A program made the position numbers and the translations under genes. Shown piece after piece: positions 38,083 through 48,744 of a DNA stretch of 64,000 bases. This DNA is from Rhodovulum sp. MB263 (lineage in GTDB: Bacteria > Pseudomonadota > Alphaproteobacteria > Rhodobacterales > Rhodobacteraceae). Under the pieces are notes generated by a model. The model ran no database searches and was not told the DNA's origin. It worked only from the letters and a program-made list of their open reading frames with translations. The stretch spans positions 1,054,001 to 1,118,000 of the forward strand of contig NZ_CP020384.1 of the NCBI RefSeq assembly GCF_002073975.1, read 5' to 3'. The stretch's first letter is position 1; each line of letters begins with the position of its first letter.

Positions 38083-38950
38083 TGTCCTGCCGATCCTGAC
38101 GGTGGTGCTGGCGATCCTCGCGCTCTGGTACGGGGCGGCGGTGGCGCTGAACGCACGCTGGGCGCTCGATCAGGCGGCGCGCGCGGGACAGGAGCTGACG
38201 CTCGGCCAGATCGTCTCGGACACGATGCGGCAGGAGCGCCCCAAGCTGCCCGCGCCGCATCAGGTGGGGGCCGAGCTCTGGAAGACGACCGGGGCGATGG
38301 CGCTGGAGGGCCGGGCCTTCTCGAAGCGCAGCCTGATCTATCACTGCTGGGTCACGCTCTCGGCCACACTTCTGGGCTTTGCCATCGGTGCTGGCGCGGG
38401 CATCCTGCTGGCCGTCGGGATCGTTCATAACCGCGCGATGGACCGAAGCGTGATGCCCTGGGCGATTGCCTCGCAGACCATCCCCATCCTCGCCATCGCG
38501 CCGATGATCATCGTGGTGCTGAATTCCATCGGCATCACCGGGCTGCTGCCCAAGGCCATCATCTCGGCCTATCTGTCGTTCTTCCCGGTCGCGGTTGGCA
38601 TGGTGAAGGGGCTGCGCAGCCCCGATGCGATGGATCTCGACCTGATGAGGACCTGGGGGGCGCGCGCGGGGCAGATCTTCTGGAAGCTGCGCTGGCCCGC
38701 CTCGATGCCCTATCTCTTCACCTCGCTCAAGGTCGCGATGGCGGCGAGCCTTGTCGGTGCCATCGTTGGCGAACTTCCGACGGGCGCGATCCGGGGCCTT
38801 GGCGCGCGGCTTCTGGCGGGCAGCTATTACGGCCAGACCGTGCAGATCTGGAGCGCGCTTTTCGCGGCCGCGATCCTTGCCGCTCTGCTGGTCGGGCTGG
38901 TGGGGCTTGTGCAGCGGATCACGCTGAAACGGATGGGGATGGTGCGATGA
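38075..38950 (+). CDS. ABC transporter permease 1 (NitT/TauT type)
   Basis: A 291-residue inner-membrane permease with about six helices. The cytoplasmic coupling (EAA-like) loop is seen as LDLMRTWGARAGQIFWKLRWP. The N-terminal hydrophobic helix is followed by a soluble segment of about 60 residues, then the core membrane domain. It overlaps the next permease by 4 bp (ATGA). The two permeases are distinct in sequence and probably form a heterodimer for the same substrate. Confidence 0.92.
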   Translation: MRNVLPILTVVLAILALWYGAAVALNARWALDQAARAGQELTLGQIVSDTMRQERPKLPAPHQVGAELWKTTGAMALEGRAFSKRSLIYHCWVTLSATLLGFAIGAGAGILLAVGIVHNRAMDRSVMPWAIASQTIPILAIAPMIIVVLNSIGITGLLPKAIISAYLSFFPVAVGMVKGLRSPDAMDLDLMRTWGARAGQIFWKLRWPASMPYLFTSLKVAMAASLVGAIVGELPTGAIRGLGARLLAGSYYGQTVQIWSALFAAAILAALLVGLVGLVQRITLKRMGMVR

Positions 38951-39789
38951 TCTGGGTCTTCGGCGCGTTTGTCTTCTGGGCCGTCGCCTGGGTGGTGAAT
39001 GTACGGCTCGCGCGGCTCAGGGCCACGCGCGGGCTGCGTCTTCTGATGCCAGCCCTCTTCGGGCTGACCCTGCTGGTGGTCTGGGAGGGGCTTGTGCGCG
39101 GGCTGAATCTGCCCGCCGTCATCCTGCCGCCGCCCTCGGCCATCGGCGCGCGGATCGCGACCAGCCTGCCGGTGCTCTGGGGCGACTTCGTCCAGACCTT
39201 CGTCAAGGGCGCGCTGTCGGGCTATGTGCTGGGCTGCGGCGCAGGCGTGCTGACTGCCATTGCCATCGACCGCTCGCCCTTCCTGCAGCGGTGCTTGCTG
39301 CCCGTGGGCAATTTCATCGCAGCCCTGCCCATCATCGGCACCGCGCCGATCCTCGTGATGTGGTTCGGCTTCGACTGGCAGTCGAAGGCAGCGGTGGTGG
39401 TGGCCATGGTCTTCTTCCCGGTCATGGTCAACACGCTGCAGGGGCTGGCGGCCGCCGATGCCATGCAGCGCGATCTGATGAAGACCTGGTCCGCAAGCTA
39501 CCTGCAGACGCTGACAAGGCTCAGGCTGCCCGCAGCCATGCCCTTCATCTTCAACGGGCTGAAGATCGCCACCACGCTGGCCCTGATCGGGGCCATCGTG
39601 GCCGAGTTCTTCGGCAGCCCGATCCGGGGCATGGGCTTCCGGATCTCGACCGAGGTCGGGCGGCTCGCGCTCGACATGGTCTGGGCCGAGATCGCCGTGG
39701 CGGCCCTGGTCGGCTCGGCCTTTTACGGCGCGGTGGCGGCGTGCGAACGCGCCGTCACCTTCTGGCACCCGTCGCAGCGGGGCCTTTGA
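38947..39789 (+). CDS. ABC transporter permease 2 (NitT/TauT type)
   Basis: A 280-residue permease of the BinPDT-type family. The coupling loop is DLMKTWSASYLQTLTRLRLP, close to but not the same as in permease 1. Hydrophobic helices fill the rest; LPAVILPPPSAIGARI before the core is typical of SsuC/TauC-like permeases. It starts within the stop of permease 1 and is followed by the binding-protein gene after 37 bp. Confidence 0.92.
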   Translation: MIWVFGAFVFWAVAWVVNVRLARLRATRGLRLLMPALFGLTLLVVWEGLVRGLNLPAVILPPPSAIGARIATSLPVLWGDFVQTFVKGALSGYVLGCGAGVLTAIAIDRSPFLQRCLLPVGNFIAALPIIGTAPILVMWFGFDWQSKAAVVVAMVFFPVMVNTLQGLAAADAMQRDLMKTWSASYLQTLTRLRLPAAMPFIFNGLKIATTLALIGAIVAEFFGSPIRGMGFRISTEVGRLALDMVWAEIAVAALVGSAFYGAVAACERAVTFWHPSQRGL

Positions 39790-39826
39790 CAAACACAAAG
39801 GTCGAATGACCCGACAGGAGGTAAGG

Positions 39827-40813
39827 ATGGACGTGAAACTGACAGGGGCGCTGGCCGCGCTTCTTCTAGGGACCGGGGCGGCAGAGGCCGCCGACGAGGT
39901 CACGCTTCAGCTCAAATGGGTGACCCAGGCCCAGTTCGCGGGCTATTACGTCGCGCTCGACAAGGGCTTTTACGACGAGGAAGACCTCGACGTGACGATC
40001 AAGCCCGGCGGACCCGACATCGCGCCAAGCCAGGTCATCGCGGGCGGCGGTGCCGATGTGATGATCGACTGGATGCCCTCGGCGCTGGCCGCGCGCGAGA
40101 AGGGGCTGCCCATCGTCAACATCGCCCAGCCCTACAAGTCCTCTGGCATGATGCTGACCTGCCTCAAGGAAACCGGCGTTGCCAGCCCAGCGGATTTCCC
40201 GGGCCGCACGCTGGGCGTCTGGTTCTTCGGCAATGAATATCCCTTCCTCAGCTGGATGGCGCATCTGGGCATTCCGACCGATGGCTCCGAGGGCGGTGTG
40301 ACCGTGCTGAAACAGGGCTTCAACGTCGATCCGCTGCTGCAGAAGCAGGCCGACTGCATCTCGACCATGACCTATAACGAATATTGGCAGGTGCTCGATG
40401 CGGGGATCGCGCCCGACGAGCTGATCACCTTCAAATACGAGGATCAGGGCGTCGCGACCCTGGAAGACGGGCTTTACGTGCTCGAGGAAAAGCTGGCCGA
40501 TCCGGCCGAGGTCGACAAGCTGGCGCGCTTCGTGCGGGCCTCGATGAAGGGGTGGAAATGGGCCGAAGCCAATCCCGAAGAGGCCGCGATGATCGTGCTT
40601 GATCATGACGAGACCGGGGCGCAGACCGAAAAGCACCAGATCCGGATGATGGGCGAGGTCGCCAAGCTGACCGCGGGCTCGAACGGCGCGCTCGATCCCG
40701 AGGACTATCGGCGCACGGTCGAGACGCTGCTGTCGGGCGGCTCGGACCCGGTCATCACAAGGGAACCCGAGGGCGCCTGGACCCATGCGATTTCCGACGC
40801 GGCGCTGAATTAG
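39827..40813 (+). CDS. ABC transporter substrate-binding protein, NMT1/THI5-like
   Basis: A 328-residue periplasmic binding protein with a signal peptide (MDVKLTGALAALLLGTGAAEA, cleaved before ADEV). The mature protein starts VTLQLKWVTQAQFAGYYVAL, the hallmark of the NMT1/THI5 family that binds pyrimidine precursors and thiamine-related pyrimidines. The ATG at 39827 follows AGGAGGTAAGG. Given the pathway genes just upstream, uptake of uracil, thymine or a related pyrimidine is likely but is inferred from context, and no TPP riboswitch is present. Confidence 0.92.
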   Translation: MDVKLTGALAALLLGTGAAEAADEVTLQLKWVTQAQFAGYYVALDKGFYDEEDLDVTIKPGGPDIAPSQVIAGGGADVMIDWMPSALAAREKGLPIVNIAQPYKSSGMMLTCLKETGVASPADFPGRTLGVWFFGNEYPFLSWMAHLGIPTDGSEGGVTVLKQGFNVDPLLQKQADCISTMTYNEYWQVLDAGIAPDELITFKYEDQGVATLEDGLYVLEEKLADPAEVDKLARFVRASMKGWKWAEANPEEAAMIVLDHDETGAQTEKHQIRMMGEVAKLTAGSNGALDPEDYRRTVETLLSGGSDPVITREPEGAWTHAISDAALN

Positions 40814-40962
40814 ACCGCTGGCGGCCGGGGCTTTCCCGGCCTCTCGCACGGGGCGGGCAAGGGCGTCCCATCCGTCTTGATCGGATGCGCGAATGTGATT
40901 TACTCGACCGTGCAGTTCAGGTCCGGCGGAGCCGGATCGCCGTCGCTGAAAGGGAGAGAGAC

Positions 40963-41109
40963 ATGCGGAAATGCAAGAAACTGCCGGGGCTGGTGCTCGG
41001 GATGGGGCTGATGGCGGTGCTGGCGGGCTGTGCCGGGGAGCCGGAGGAATGCGAGCCCGGGGTCAGCAATATCAGCGAGATGGCCACGGTCACGGCGCCG
41101 GGCTGCTGA
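40963..41109 (+). CDS. Small lipoprotein of unknown function
   Basis: A 48-residue protein with a lipoprotein signal peptide (MRKCKKLPGLVLGMGLMAVLAGC) whose lipobox LAGC would leave Cys23 as the lipidated first residue. The mature part of about 26 residues is acidic and ends with APGC. GGGAGAGAGAC precedes the ATG. Too short for a function call; likely anchored to the outer membrane. A very strong hairpin lies downstream, shared with convergent acs. Confidence 0.75.
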   Translation: MRKCKKLPGLVLGMGLMAVLAGCAGEPEECEPGVSNISEMATVTAPGC

Positions 41110-41200
41110 GCGCCCGGGCGAAAGCCTGGACGGGCGCCCGCGAGATCCTTGCCGGCAGTCGGCCCTGTCGTTGTCGCGGCGGGGGAGGATCGGCGGAACA

Positions 41201-41236
41201 AGACAAGGGCCGGTGGATCGCCACCGGCCCTTGTCT
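41201..41236. terminator. Bidirectional terminator between the lipoprotein gene and acs
   Basis: AGACAAGGGCCGGTGG - ATCG - CCACCGGCCCTTGTCT forms a perfect 16-bp stem with a 4-nt loop between convergent genes, 17 bp from the acs stop. The outer A/T bases give short U-rich ends in both directions. Confidence 0.85.
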
Positions 41237-41253
41237 TCGGGTAGAGGATCCGG

Positions 41254-43203
<1,950 letters not shown>

Positions 43204-43272
43204 CTCCAGAACTCCCTCTGACTGACTTTATCCTGTAGCGGGGCCGCCGCCCTTCTTTCCGGGGCGTGCGGT

Positions 43273-44028
43273 CTAGATCGCGAGGTATTCCGCCCTCAAT
43301 TCGGCGTTGTTCAGGACCTCGGCGGCCGATCCGTCGAAAACGATCTGGCCTGTATCGAGTATGACGGCGCGATCCGAAAGTTCCAAGGCCCGGATCGCGT
43401 TCTGCTCAACTATGACGGTCGTGATGCCCTGTTCCTTGATATGAACGAGTGTTTTTTCGATTTCGTCAACAATGACCGGTGCAAGCCCCTCATAAGGCTC
43501 GTCGAGCAGCAGTACCTTGATGTCGCGCGCCAGGGCCCGGGCGATGGCCAGCATCTGCTGTTCGCCGCCCGAGAGCGTCACGCCCTCCTGCTTGCGGCGT
43601 TCGCCGAGCCGGGGAAAAAGATCGTAAAGCCGTTCGATCGTCCAGCCCACCGGCGGCACGATCTGGGCAAGCTGCAGGTTCTCCTCGACGGTGAGGCCGG
43701 GAATGATCCGGCGGTCCTCCGGCACCAGCCCCAGACCCGCCGCACTGGCCTGATGCGCGGCCATGCTGTGCAGGGGCGCATGGTCGAGCCAGATCTCGCC
43801 ATAGGTGAGCTGGGGGCTCGCCAGCCGGGCGATGGCGCGCAAGGTCGAGGTCTTGCCCGCGCCGTTCCGGCCCAGAAGCGCCAGGATCTCGCCCTCGTGG
43901 ACGTTGAAGCTGACGCCCTGCACGATGTAGCTTTCGCCGTAATAGGCATGCAGGTCATAGACCGACAGGAAGGCCGGTGCCGTCGCGGCCTGGTTCGCGT
44001 TCTTGTTGAAATCGGGTTTGACGTTCAT
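43273..44028 (-). CDS. Branched-chain-type ABC transporter ATP-binding protein (LivF-like)
   Basis: A 251-residue ATPase of the LivF type. Walker A is LLGRNGAGKTST, the signature LSGGEQQMLAIARAL and Walker B KVLLLDEPYEGLAP. The ATG (MNVKPDFNKN) follows GAGGAGGACCGG; the first 25 residues are an unusual Asn/Ala-rich extension. It is the last gene of the transporter operon, just before acs. Some codons here are less GC-rich than in the neighbours. Confidence 0.95.
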   Translation of the reverse strand: MNVKPDFNKNANQAATAPAFLSVYDLHAYYGESYIVQGVSFNVHEGEILALLGRNGAGKTSTLRAIARLASPQLTYGEIWLDHAPLHSMAAHQASAAGLGLVPEDRRIIPGLTVEENLQLAQIVPPVGWTIERLYDLFPRLGERRKQEGVTLSGGEQQMLAIARALARDIKVLLLDEPYEGLAPVIVDEIEKTLVHIKEQGITTVIVEQNAIRALELSDRAVILDTGQIVFDGSAAEVLNNAELRAEYLAI

Positions 44029-44038
44029 CCGGTCCTCC

Positions 44039-44794
44039 TCAATGGGCCTGGCCCAGATAGGCTTCCTGCACTTTCGGATGGCCCTTGATCTTCTCGGGCA
44101 CATCCTCGACCAGGGGCGTGCCCTGGGCCAGAACCGTGATCCGGTCGGCGAGGCTGAACACGACATGCATGTCATGCTCGATGATCGCCAGGGTGATGTT
44201 GCGGGTGGCCTTGATCTCTTTCAGCAGGTCGATGGTGTTGTTGGTATCGGCCCGCGCCATGCCGGCGGTCGGCTCGTCGAGCAGCAGGAGCCGCGGTTCC
44301 TGCACCAGGCACATCGCCATCTCGAGCCGCCGCTTGTCGCCGCGCGAGAGGCTTGCGGCCTGCATGCCCGACTTGTCGAGCATATGGACGTCCTCGAGCA
44401 TCTGTTCGGCCCGGGCCATGATGTCCTTTTCATGCGCCACCGTCTCGAAGGCATGCATCCGGAAGGCCCCGTCGCGCTTGGCGAAACAGGGGATCAGGAT
44501 ATTTTCCAGCACCGTCAGGTCGCCGAAGATCTCGGGGGTCTGGAACACCCGCGAGATGCCCATCTGGTTGATTTCGTGCGGCTTGCGCCCCAGCACCGAC
44601 TGGCCGTCGAACATCACCGATCCGGTATCGGGGATCAGCTTGCCGACGAGGCAGTTCAGAAGCGTCGACTTGCCCGCCCCGTTCGGCCCGATGATCGCAT
44701 GCACGCTGTTCTCGGCGACCGAGAGGTTGACGTCTCCCAGAGCCTGCAAGCCCCCGAAGCGCTTGTTCACGCCCTTGACTTCAAGAATGCCCAT
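44039..44794 (-). CDS. Branched-chain-type ABC transporter ATP-binding protein (LivG-like)
   Basis: A 251-residue ATPase of the LivG type. Walker A is IGPNGAGKSTLLN and Walker B PRLLLLDEPTAGM. The signature motif is LSRGDKRRLEMAM rather than the LSYGQQRRLEIA common in LivG; the change is in the same place as in urea-type UrtD proteins, which have LSHGQKQ. That makes the true substrate uncertain. GAGGAGAACGAGCG precedes the ATG. Confidence 0.94.
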   Translation of the reverse strand: MGILEVKGVNKRFGGLQALGDVNLSVAENSVHAIIGPNGAGKSTLLNCLVGKLIPDTGSVMFDGQSVLGRKPHEINQMGISRVFQTPEIFGDLTVLENILIPCFAKRDGAFRMHAFETVAHEKDIMARAEQMLEDVHMLDKSGMQAASLSRGDKRRLEMAMCLVQEPRLLLLDEPTAGMARADTNNTIDLLKEIKATRNITLAIIEHDMHVVFSLADRITVLAQGTPLVEDVPEKIKGHPKVQEAYLGQAH

Positions 44795-44806
44795 CGCTCG
44801 TTCTCC

Positions 44807-46021
44807 TCATTCGGCCACATGCGGGGGGGTGTGGGGGCGGTGCTCGGGATCCTTCCGCCGCGGCCCGCCGGTCTTGTGCCGGCGCCGGAACAGGTTCCGC
44901 AGCCGCTGCATCCCCTCGACCAGCCCGCCGGGCAGGAAGATCACCACCAGCATGAACAGGATGCCCAGCGTCAGGTGCCAGCCCTTGCCCACGAAGGGGT
45001 GGAAACAGGCGACCACGAAATCCTCGAGCCCGTCGGGCAGGACCGCGAACCAGGAATGCAGGACGCCATCGTTGATCTTCGAGAAGATGTTCTCGAAATA
45101 CTTGATGAAGCCCGCCCCCAGCACCGGCCCCATCAGGGTGCCGGCGCCGCCGAGAATGGTCATCAGGACGACCTCGCCCGAGGCGGTCCACTGCATCCGC
45201 TCGGCTCCTGCCAGCGGGTCCATCGCCGCCAGCAGTCCGCCCGCAAGCCCGGCATACATGCCCGAGATCACGAAGGCCGCCAGCGTGTAGGGCCGCGAAT
45301 TGAGCCCGGTATAGTTCATCCGGGTCTGGTTGGTCTTGATCGCACGCAGGATCATCCCGAAGGGCGAGCGGAAGATCCTCAGGCTGATATAGAAGGCCAG
45401 GATCGCCATCAGCGCGCAGAAATAATAGCCGATATTGAAGGTGAAGACCCAGCCGCCGAGGTTCAGCTGTGCCGAGTCCCGCATCACCAGCCCGAACAGG
45501 TGCGGGCTGCTGGGCGCGCCGCCGGTGGCCAGGATCTGCGGGTCGCTGGCATAGACCTGCAGCCCGGTCTCGCCATTGGTGATCGGCGTCAGCACCGAAT
45601 AGGCGAGGTTGTAGCTCATCTGCGCAAAGGCCAGCGTCAGGATCGAGAAATAGATGCCCGAGCGGCGCAGCGAGATGAAGCCGATCAGAAGCGCGAAGGC
45701 GGCCGAGATCACCACCGAGAGCAAAAGCCCCGGCAGCACGTTGTAGCCCAGAAGCTTGTACATCCAGACCACCGTGTAGGAGCCCACCCCCAGGAAGGCG
45801 GCATGGCCGAAGGACAGATAGCCTGTCAGCCCGAACAGGATGTTGAAGCCGATGGCGAAGATCCCGAAGATCGCGAATTTCTGCATCAGGTCGGGATAGC
45901 CCGCGTTGAACTGGGCAAGGCTGGAGCCTTCGGGGAAGGGTTGCAACAGGATCGGGGTCAGCAGGGTCAGCGCGATCACGATCAGCAGGAAACGGGTATC
46001 TCTGGCACTCAGTCCGAACAT
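44807..46021 (-). CDS. Branched-chain-type ABC transporter permease (LivM-like)
   Basis: A 404-residue membrane protein with about ten hydrophobic segments. Family signatures include [19 protein letters not shown] and the cytoplasmic coupling segment [16 protein letters not shown]. The C-terminal tail after the last helix is rich in Arg, Lys and His ([17 protein letters not shown]), longer than usual for LivM. It follows livH with a 4-nt gap. Confidence 0.94.
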   Translation of the reverse strand: MFGLSARDTRFLLIVIALTLLTPILLQPFPEGSSLAQFNAGYPDLMQKFAIFGIFAIGFNILFGLTGYLSFGHAAFLGVGSYTVVWMYKLLGYNVLPGLLLSVVISAAFALLIGFISLRRSGIYFSILTLAFAQMSYNLAYSVLTPITNGETGLQVYASDPQILATGGAPSSPHLFGLVMRDSAQLNLGGWVFTFNIGYYFCALMAILAFYISLRIFRSPFGMILRAIKTNQTRMNYTGLNSRPYTLAAFVISGMYAGLAGGLLAAMDPLAGAERMQWTASGEVVLMTILGGAGTLMGPVLGAGFIKYFENIFSKINDGVLHSWFAVLPDGLEDFVVACFHPFVGKGWHLTLGILFMLVVIFLPGGLVEGMQRLRNLFRRRHKTGGPRRKDPEHRPHTPPHVAE

Positions 46022-46025
46022 TGGG

Positions 46026-47057
46026 TCAGTCCTCCATCACGCCCTTGCGGCCCATCAGCCCGCGCGGCCGGGTCAGCAGGATCACGATTGCCACGAGGTA
46101 GATGATCACCTGGTCGATGCCGGGGATCAGGCTTTTCACCTCGTTCATCGAGGCGAAGCTTTGCAGGATGCCCAGCATGAAGCCCGCCAGCACCGCGCCG
46201 GGCAGCGAGCCCATGCCTCCGACGACGACGACGACGAAGCTGAGCACGAGGAAATCCATCCCCATGTGATAATTCGGCGCGAGGATCGGCGTGTACATCA
46301 CGCCCGCCAGCCCCGCCACGGCGGCCGCGAGCCCGAACATCAGCGTGAAGCGGCGGTCGATGTCGATGCCCAGCAGGCCCACCGTCTCGCGGTCGGCCAT
46401 GCCCGCGCGGACCACCATGCCGAAGGTGGTGAATTGCAAAAAGGCGAAGACGCCGCCGATGATTGCCAGCGAGAACAGGAAATAGACCATCCGCCAGTAG
46501 GGATAGATGATGATATTGGGGTCGAAGCCCAGAAGCGTGCCGAAATCGAAGCTGCCCGAGAAGGCCGGCGGCGCGCCGGTCTGGATCGGATTGGCGCCGA
46601 AGAAATACTTGACGATCTCCTGCAGCACGATCGCGAGACCGAAGGTCACCAGGATCTGGTCGGCATGTGGGCGCTTGTAGAAATGCTTGATCAGCCCGCG
46701 CTCCATCGCGAAGCCGAGCGCGATCATCACCGGGATCGCCAGCAGGATCGCGAAGGGCACCGACCAGTCGATGATCGCGCCGCCCATCCCGGGGCCGAAC
46801 CAGTGTTCGACATAGGGCACCTCGACCTTCAGCGGATTGCCGAGAAAGTCGGTGCGGGTCGGGTCGATCTCTTCATAGGACAGGCTCAGCAGGCGCTGCA
46901 TCGAGACCGCGCAGAAGGCGCCGATCATGAACAGCGCGCCATGGGCGAAGTTCACGACCCCCAGCGTGCCGAAGATCAGCGTAAGCCCCAGCGCGATCAG
47001 CGCATAGGCCGAGCCCTTGTCGAGCCCGTTCAGGATTTGAAGGATAATGGCGTCCAT
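46026..47057 (-). CDS. Branched-chain-type ABC transporter permease (LivH-like)
   Basis: A 343-residue permease with the LivH start ([20 protein letters not shown]) and the motif [19 protein letters not shown]. The periplasmic loop between the first helices is longer than in classical LivH (about 60 residues with [11 protein letters not shown]), as in several non-amino-acid members of this family. A 113-bp gap separates it from the binding-protein gene upstream, which may allow higher binding-protein expression. Confidence 0.94.
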   Translation of the reverse strand: MDAIILQILNGLDKGSAYALIALGLTLIFGTLGVVNFAHGALFMIGAFCAVSMQRLLSLSYEEIDPTRTDFLGNPLKVEVPYVEHWFGPGMGGAIIDWSVPFAILLAIPVMIALGFAMERGLIKHFYKRPHADQILVTFGLAIVLQEIVKYFFGANPIQTGAPPAFSGSFDFGTLLGFDPNIIIYPYWRMVYFLFSLAIIGGVFAFLQFTTFGMVVRAGMADRETVGLLGIDIDRRFTLMFGLAAAVAGLAGVMYTPILAPNYHMGMDFLVLSFVVVVVGGMGSLPGAVLAGFMLGILQSFASMNEVKSLIPGIDQVIIYLVAIVILLTRPRGLMGRKGVMED

Positions 47058-47170
47058 GGTCCCATCCGTGCATTGAGGGAGCGTCGGACCCGCCGGGTCC
47101 GGGGCGCGGTCCGGACCACGCGCGAAGGGCGCGGCCCGGCCGGTAGTATGTCAGGCAAGGGGGCGGGCGC

Positions 47171-48520
47171 TCAGGCGCCGTTGTTGCACTGGCCGAGGGT
47201 CGCCTCGGCGCCGCCGAACATGGGATGATCCGGGGGATAGGTGACGTGATCGACCGGCGTCACCTCGACGATCTCGAGGATGTCGTATTTGGTCGAGGGG
47301 TCGTCCTTGCCCTTCATGACCAGCACGTCCTTGAAGCACTGATGGTCCTCTGCACGGTAAAGGACCGGGCCGTTGCCCATGCCGTCGAATTCGAAGCCTT
47401 CCAGCGCCTCGGCCACCGCGCAGGGGTCGAACGAGCCCGCGCGGGCCACCGCATCGGCGTAAAGCAGGGTCTGGACATAGCAGGTATGGGCCGAGTTCGA
47501 CGGCGGACGGCCGTATTTCTCGCCGAAGGACTTGACGAAGGCCTTGGTGCCCGGGTCGGACAGCTGCCAGTTCCAGTTCATCGAGCCGTAGACGCCCTTG
47601 ATGTTGTCGCCCGCGCCCTCGGCCATCAGCTCTGAATAAAGCGGCACCACGATCTCGAAATTCTTGCCGTTGACCTGCTTGTCGCGCAGGCCGAACTGCA
47701 CCGCCTGGGTGATCGAGTTGATCATGTCGCCGCCGTAATGGTTCAGGACCAGCACATCGGCGCCCGAGTTCAGCACCGGCGCGATATAGGACGAGAAATC
47801 GCCCGCGCCGACCGGGGTCAAGACGTTGTTGACGGTCTGCCAGCCGATCGCCTCGGTCGAGGCCTGGATCGATTCCTGCTGGGTGTAGCCCCAGGTGTAA
47901 TCGGCGGTCAGGTGATAGGCGCGGCGGTCGGTACCATAGGCCTTCTCGAGTACCGGCGCCAGCGCCGCGCCCGACATGTAGGCGTTGAAGAAGTGGCGGA
48001 AGCCGTTCTTCTTGCGGTCCTTGCCGGTGGTGTCGTTGGAATGGGTCAGGCCCGCCATGAAGATGATGCCGGCCTCCTGGCAGAGGCCCTGCACCGCGAC
48101 CGCGACGCCCGAGGACGAGCCGCCATTGATCATGACGACGCCGTCCTTCTCGATCATCGCCTTGGCCGAGGCGCGGGCGGCATCCGACTTGGTCTGGGTA
48201 TCGCCGGTCACGTAATCGACCTGCTTGCCAAGGATGCCGGTGCCGTCGAGCGCCTTCGAGCTGAAGGTGTTCAGCATGCCGCCATCGCCCATGCCGTTCA
48301 GATGCTCGACCGCCAGCTCCTGGGCGCGAAGCTCGTCGAGCCCCTCATCGGCATAGGGGCCGGTCTGCGGGACGTTGAAGCCGAACTTGACGGTGCTGCC
48401 GCTGGGCGCATTGGTGAAGGCGCGGGCCCGCGAGGTGAAGATCGTGGGCAGCGCAAGGCCCGCTCCGGCATAGGCCCCGGTCTTGATCACGCCACGGCGT
48501 GTCAGGGTCGGTCTGGTCAT
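47171..48520 (-). CDS. Branched-chain-type ABC transporter substrate-binding protein, Tat-exported
   Basis: A 449-residue periplasmic binding protein of the Peripla_BP_6 fold. The N-terminus has a twin-arginine signal (TLTRRGVIKTGAYAGAGLAL), suggesting export in folded form. The mature start is STVKFGFNVPQTGPYADEG, and later parts include MINGGSSSGVAVAVQ and YHLTADYTWGY. The second ATG is preferred because GGAGG lies 6 nt before it. First gene of the transporter operon that leads into acs. The ligand may be a short-chain acid or amide, which is an inference from context only. Confidence 0.93.
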   Translation of the reverse strand: MTRPTLTRRGVIKTGAYAGAGLALPTIFTSRARAFTNAPSGSTVKFGFNVPQTGPYADEGLDELRAQELAVEHLNGMGDGGMLNTFSSKALDGTGILGKQVDYVTGDTQTKSDAARASAKAMIEKDGVVMINGGSSSGVAVAVQGLCQEAGIIFMAGLTHSNDTTGKDRKKNGFRHFFNAYMSGAALAPVLEKAYGTDRRAYHLTADYTWGYTQQESIQASTEAIGWQTVNNVLTPVGAGDFSSYIAPVLNSGADVLVLNHYGGDMINSITQAVQFGLRDKQVNGKNFEIVVPLYSELMAEGAGDNIKGVYGSMNWNWQLSDPGTKAFVKSFGEKYGRPPSNSAHTCYVQTLLYADAVARAGSFDPCAVAEALEGFEFDGMGNGPVLYRAEDHQCFKDVLVMKGKDDPSTKYDILEIVEVTPVDHVTYPPDHPMFGGAEATLGQCNNGA

Positions 48521-48655
48521 GGGCATCCTCCCGTGATGCTTGAATGTCGGTCCCCTGCCTCCTCTTGCTCGGGGACCGGCTCTTTACAAAGCATCCCCAG
48601 TATCGGGGGCGCTGCGAAAACATGGCAACAACTGCTTTTCTGCGCTTGATTTTTT

Positions 48656-48669
48656 TGTAAACAATTACA
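48656..48669. promoter_or_regulatory. Inverted repeat in the divergent control region
   Basis: TGTAA-ACAA-TTACA lies in an AT-rich patch (TTTTTTTGTAAACAATTACA) between the binding-protein gene and the XRE regulator gene. It could be the operator for that regulator. The TTTGCAAA-type element I associate with related PccR/RamB proteins was not seen. Confidence 0.45.
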
Positions 48670-48744
48670 CAGGTCCATAGAGGGTGGCGTAAAGAAATTG
48701 TCGTGCAGTCGCAGAAAGCCCTTGGCAAAAATAAGGATTTTCGG

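Noticed and set aside
39781-39826. TPP riboswitch before the NMT1/THI5-like binding-protein gene
   Set aside because: The family suggests thiamine precursors, but the 37-bp gap cannot hold a TPP aptamer and none lies at the head of the operon.
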